Part shown: positions 61,554 through 64,000 of the stretch, piece after piece
How the letters are laid out: the number at the start of each line of letters is the position of its first letter
Position numbering within the stretch: the first letter of the stretch is position 1
Assembly: GCF_006717145.1 (NCBI RefSeq)
Contig: NZ_VFQF01000001.1
Location: 2,294,001-2,358,000 of the forward strand
Length of the DNA: 64,000 bases
Source: Humibacillus xanthopallidus
GTDB taxonomy: Bacteria > Actinomycetota > Actinomycetes > Actinomycetales > Dermatophilaceae
Direction: 5' to 3'
Notes under the pieces: model-generated
Database searches by the model: none
The model's input: the letters and a program-made list of their open reading frames with translations, nothing else
What the model was told of the DNA's origin: nothing
Made by a program: the position numbers and the translations under genes

Positions 61554-61580
61554 CTGGCACTTTCGGGGTGAGAGTGCCAA
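61554..61580. promoter_or_regulatory. CIRCE operator 2 (HrcA site) of the groES operon
   Basis: CTGGCACTT, 9 nt, GAGTGCCAA: the CIRCE 9-9-9 layout with one or two changes from TTAGCACTC/GAGTGCTAA. It lies after the -10 box, where bound HrcA would block the start of transcription. Confidence 0.85.
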
Positions 61581-61588
61581 CAGGACAG

Positions 61589-61617
61589 AATCTAGGCAGG
61601 CGTTAGCACTCGGTCAA
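61589..61617 (-). promoter_or_regulatory. groES-groEL1 promoter
   Basis: On the minus strand TTGACC (61612-61617), 17 nt, TAGATT (61589-61594). The -35 falls inside the spacer of CIRCE 1 and the -10 lies between the two CIRCE sites. Confidence 0.75.
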
Positions 61618-61629
61618 GTCGAGTGCCAA
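61603..61629. promoter_or_regulatory. CIRCE operator 1 (HrcA site) of the groES operon
   Basis: TTAGCACTC, 9 nt, GAGTGCCAA: a nearly perfect CIRCE element overlapping the -35 box. Confidence 0.92.
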
Positions 61630-61701
61630 AATTGGCGGGTCGCGAGCGCTCCCGAAGCACCTCCGGGGGCTGGTCGGTGCCCACCTGCGAGGATGGCGGT
61701 C

Positions 61702-62940
61702 ATGGACGCCGCCCTCGTCGATCGCCTCTCGCGCGGTGAGGGCTGGGCGCTGCTGTCGGCGCTGCCGCCCTACGACGAGGCCACCTCGCTCTCGCTCCAG
61801 GAGAGCCTGCGCGGCGCCGGCTTCGACGCCGAGCTCGTCGCCGCGGCCCTGACCCAGTCGCGCCTGCGCGCGAGGGCCGTCGAGAAGTTCGGCGACTTCG
61901 CCGCCGGCATGCTCTTCACCCCCGACGGGCTCGAGCAGGCCACCCGGCTGCCGATCGCCGCCCGCCACGCGCAGCGGTATGCCGCCGCCGGGATCTCGCT
62001 CGTCCACGACCTCGGGTGCGGGCTGGGCTCCGACGCCATGGCGCTCAGCTCCCTCGAGATGGCGGTGCAGGCCGTCGACGCGGACCAGGCGACGGCGAAG
62101 GTCGCGGCGGTCAACCTCCGGCACTGGCCGACGGCGACCGTGACGTGCGAGCGCGCCGAGGACGTCGACCTCTCCGGCACCGGGTCTGCGCCCGTCGGTG
62201 CGTGGCTCGACCCGGCCCGGCGGGTCAGCGGCGTCGCCGACGCCCGCGGCCGCACGAAGCGGGTCTTCTCGCTCGATGCCATCTCGCCGTCGTGGGACCA
62301 CGTGCAGCACGTCGCCCGCCAGGTGCCGGCCACGGGGGCCAAGCTCTCGCCCTCGATGCCCCACGGAGCGGTGCCGGCCGGCACCGAGGCGCAGTGGACT
62401 TCGTGGCACGGCGAGGTGCTCGAGTGCGCCGTCTGGTGGGGGCCGCTCGTCACCACCGTCGGCCGCACCGCGGCGGTGTGCACGGCGACGTCGACGTCGG
62501 TCGTCACCCAGGCCGACGCCTCCCCCGGGCTCGACCACCCGGGGCTCGCGTCGGTGCACGACCTCGGCGAGTGGCTCTACGAGCCCGACCGTGCCGTGAT
62601 CCGGGCGGGGTTGACCGGCGCCCTCGTCGCGGCCGTCGACGGTGCCGAGCTCGCGACGGGGGTCGGCTATGTCACCGCGGCGGGCGCCCACGAGCTGCCG
62701 TGGGCGAGGCGCTACCGCATCGTCGAGGCGATGCCGCTGTCGACGAAGCGCCTAGCTCGGTGGTTGCGCGACCAGGGACATGACCGCGTCACGATCAAGA
62801 AGCGCGGCGTCACACTCGATGCCGACGTGCTGCGGCGCCAGCTCAAGATGACCGGGCGCGGCAAGGGCGGCTCGGAGGCGACCCTCGTGCTGACCCGCGT
62901 CGGAGGCGGCCAGGTCGCCCTCGTCGTCTCCCCCGGCTAG
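61702..62940 (+). CDS. SAM-dependent methyltransferase with THUMP-like domain
   Basis: A 412-residue methyltransferase. An N-terminal helical part (LQESLRGAGFDAELVAAALT) leads to a Rossmann domain with the SAM motif VHDLGCGLGSDAMAL and VQAVDADQATAKVAAVN; WLDPARRV stands at the catalytic position. The last 60 residues (RLARWLRDQGHDRVTIKKRG, then LRRQLKMTGRGKGG) form the THUMP-like domain seen in actinobacterial class I methyltransferases. RNA is the likely substrate. ATG 61702 is preferred (GAGG upstream; GAGGAT at -7 could be a leaderless box); ATG 61693 is possible. Confidence 0.87.
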   Translation: MDAALVDRLSRGEGWALLSALPPYDEATSLSLQESLRGAGFDAELVAAALTQSRLRARAVEKFGDFAAGMLFTPDGLEQATRLPIAARHAQRYAAAGISLVHDLGCGLGSDAMALSSLEMAVQAVDADQATAKVAAVNLRHWPTATVTCERAEDVDLSGTGSAPVGAWLDPARRVSGVADARGRTKRVFSLDAISPSWDHVQHVARQVPATGAKLSPSMPHGAVPAGTEAQWTSWHGEVLECAVWWGPLVTTVGRTAAVCTATSTSVVTQADASPGLDHPGLASVHDLGEWLYEPDRAVIRAGLTGALVAAVDGAELATGVGYVTAAGAHELPWARRYRIVEAMPLSTKRLARWLRDQGHDRVTIKKRGVTLDADVLRRQLKMTGRGKGGSEATLVLTRVGGGQVALVVSPG

Positions 62941-63009
62941 CCGGAACAAGCGGCGGCGGAGGGCGCGGGCCGGGTCGCCCGCCCGATGCGCACAGGGCGA
63001 CGACTGCGC

Positions 63010-63059
63010 GATGGTCTGCGTCAACCGGGGGCGATCACCCCCAGTTGACGCAGACCATC
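63010..63059. repeat. Perfect long palindrome between convergent genes
   Basis: GATGGTCTGCGTCAAC (63010-63025) and its exact complement (63044-63059), 16-bp arms; the 18-nt loop contains GGGGG...CCCCC and can pair again. Probably a two-way terminator between the methyltransferase and SRPBCC genes. Confidence 0.85.
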
Positions 63060-63127
63060 TGCCCGTCGCCGGTAACCGGCGAGGCCCGACCGGTGCCCGG
63101 ATGCAACCGTGGGCTGCCGTCCCGGCC

Positions 63128-63616
63128 TCAGGTGATGACGGAGTACTGCTCGTGCAGTGTGCTCCACGTCGCGTCCCAGTCGGGTGCCGGGGTGCCGTCG
63201 AGGTGCGCAGTAAGCGAGCGGACGTAGGTGTCCCACCCGGCGGCATACCCCGGCGCCTGCGGTGCGGTGAGGCCCTCGTGCCGGAGCACCAGGCGCGCGC
63301 CGTCACCGTCGGGACGCACCTCGACGGTGACGATGGTCGCGACCTCGCGGACCGGCCACTCCCAGACGAGCCGCGCGGGCGCCTCACACGTGACGACGCG
63401 GCATACCGGCGTGTCGGCGTCGTCGAAGTGGATCGTGAAGCTGCCGCCCGGCCGCAGGTCACCGGTCACGGGGGCGAACCAGCGGGCCAGCCGCTCGGGG
63501 TCGGTGCACGCCTGCCAGAGGTCATCGGGCGACGTCGCGTAGTGCCGCTCGAAGACCGCCGCCACGACATCGCCGTCCCGCTCGATCCGCCCCAGCACCT
63601 CGGTCAGTTCGCTCAT
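63128..63616 (-). CDS. SRPBCC/AHSA1-domain protein
   Basis: A 162-residue protein of the activator-of-Hsp90-like START superfamily. It contains FERHYATSPDDLWQACTDPE, RLARWFAPVTGDLRPGGSFTI-type sequence, RLVWEWP and LVLRHEG, then GWDTYVRSLTAHLDG: the regular AHSA1 pattern. Such genes usually follow an ArsR-type regulator; none is visible in the window. The ATG has an excellent ribosome site (GGAGGA). The upstream region shows operator-like inverted repeats. Ligand unknown. Confidence 0.9.
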   Translation of the reverse strand: MSELTEVLGRIERDGDVVAAVFERHYATSPDDLWQACTDPERLARWFAPVTGDLRPGGSFTIHFDDADTPVCRVVTCEAPARLVWEWPVREVATIVTVEVRPDGDGARLVLRHEGLTAPQAPGYAAGWDTYVRSLTAHLDGTPAPDWDATWSTLHEQYSVIT

Positions 63617-63668
63617 CACCGCTCCTCCCGTCCCGCCCGCGCCCTCGTCGGCCCGTGACCCATCGAAG

Positions 63669-63700
63669 GTAACACTGCGGTTACGTACCCCACAAGGTAC
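63669..63700 (-). promoter_or_regulatory. Inverted repeats upstream of the SRPBCC gene
   Basis: GTAAC/GTTAC (63669 and 63680) and GTACC/GGTAC (63685 and 63696) stand close together in an AT-richer patch of the gap between the SRPBCC and kinase genes. Operator function is a guess. Confidence 0.35.
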
Positions 63701-63724
63701 TCAAACAGAGCCTGAAGGAGGGGG

Positions 63725-64000
63725 TCAGAGGGCGGCGTCGGGCTGGGCGCCGACCCAGCGCACAGCTGCGGCACCGGCCGCATTCGCCGCGTCGAGCGCC
63801 GTCTGGCGGTCGGCGCCGCTCGCGAGCGCCGCCGCCAGCGCGCCGCAGAAGGCGTCACCGGCGCCGACCGTGTCTCCGAGCTCGCGCGGCGAAACCGGTA
63901 TGCCGTCCACCCCGTCCGTGCCCCAGCGCGCCCCGGCCGCGCCGAAGGTGACGAGCAGCGACTCGGGCAGCAGGTCGGAGTCGGCGAGCAGGGCCATCTC
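63725..64000 (-). CDS. PfkB-family carbohydrate kinase, C-terminal part
   Basis: The C-terminal 92 residues of a ribokinase/fructokinase-type enzyme; the rest lies beyond the window end. The signature DTVGAGDAFCGALAAAL (GAGD with the catalytic Asp and anion hole) is clear, preceded by LLVTFGAAGARW. It would phosphorylate a sugar or nucleoside with ATP; the substrate is not known. The frame is open to the last base. Confidence 0.9.
   Translation of the reverse strand, partial: EMALLADSDLLPESLLVTFGAAGARWGTDGVDGIPVSPRELGDTVGAGDAFCGALAAALASGADRQTALDAANAAGAAAVRWVGAQPDAAL

Overview
The window is very high in G+C (I judge above 70 percent) and reads as the chromosome of a Gram-positive actinobacterium, most likely order Micrococcales and possibly Intrasporangiaceae (Janibacter/Knoellia/Terrabacter-like); the family is a guess from gene style. 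Supporting evidence: WhiB3, SigD/RsdA, His-tailed GroEL1, GuaB3 beside a ChoD-like oxidoreductase, DUF6350/PerM next to purN, and many GTG starts with leaderless -10 boxes. Gene order guaB-guaB3-GMC oxidoreductase with nearby sigD, whiB3, groES and groEL recalls Mycobacterium tuberculosis Rv3409c-Rv3418c. No tRNA, rRNA, CRISPR, phage or complete insertion sequence was recognised, so this is mostly core chromosome with a few accessory spots.

Layout. 1-8.7 kb: end of a DUF222-HNH protein, purN-purH with a ZTP riboswitch between them, a PerM-like membrane protein, a secreted polysaccharide deacetylase and sucCD. 8.9-14.1 kb: a SodC-like protein with a membrane partner, an ECF sigma factor with a membrane partner, a stand-alone B12-binding mutase subunit, a lipase and an M23 peptidase. 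14.3-22.1 kb: pcrA, a GNAT, a wax ester synthase/DGAT overlapping a SRPBCC protein, a quinone oxidoreductase and an amidohydrolase. 22.2-31 kb: an AbiEi/DUF559 protein flanked by repeats, small membrane proteins, a glycosyltransferase-NUDIX pair, an LmbE-type deacetylase, a P1B-5 metal ATPase with hemerythrin tail and an acyl-CoA ligase. 31-41 kb: an asparagine-synthetase-like protein fused to a CofE/F420-ligase-like domain, guaA, a SURF1-like gene, a lipoprotein and an M6 metalloprotease. 41.4-51.5 kb: a complete Mrp antiporter operon (A/B fused, C, D, E, F, G) and an asymmetric ABC exporter pair. 52-64 kb: GMC oxidoreductase, guaB3, guaB, rsdA-sigD, whiB3, groES-groEL under two CIRCE operators, a THUMP-like methyltransferase, a SRPBCC protein and the end of a PfkB-type sugar kinase.

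The most unusual signals lie in the DNA rather than in the genes. (1) A short word, consensus GTATGCCGTCC(GG), occurs about 50 times as its heptamer core GTATGCC on either strand, in genes and between them, several times as inverted pairs that form hairpins at gene ends. Density and placement resemble Pasteurellaceae/Neisseria DNA-uptake sequences, which I do not know from actinobacteria. (2) Junctions between convergent genes repeatedly carry long nested palindromes or arrays (30952-31107, 34524-34789, 11252-11523, 51561-51799, 63010-63059), and some share core arms although they are tens of kilobases apart, a REP/REPIN-like behaviour. (3) At least twelve genes start 6 or 7 nt after a TANNNT box, so leaderless transcription seems to be the default for housekeeping genes here, including all purine genes except the riboswitch-controlled purH.

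Functionally, purN, purH, guaA, guaB and guaB3 cover late purine synthesis; sucCD and SURF1 serve central and respiratory metabolism; Mrp and the P1B-5 ATPase handle sodium/pH and metal homeostasis; SigD/RsdA, the ECF pair, WhiB3 and the CIRCE-controlled chaperonins form a stress and redox layer.
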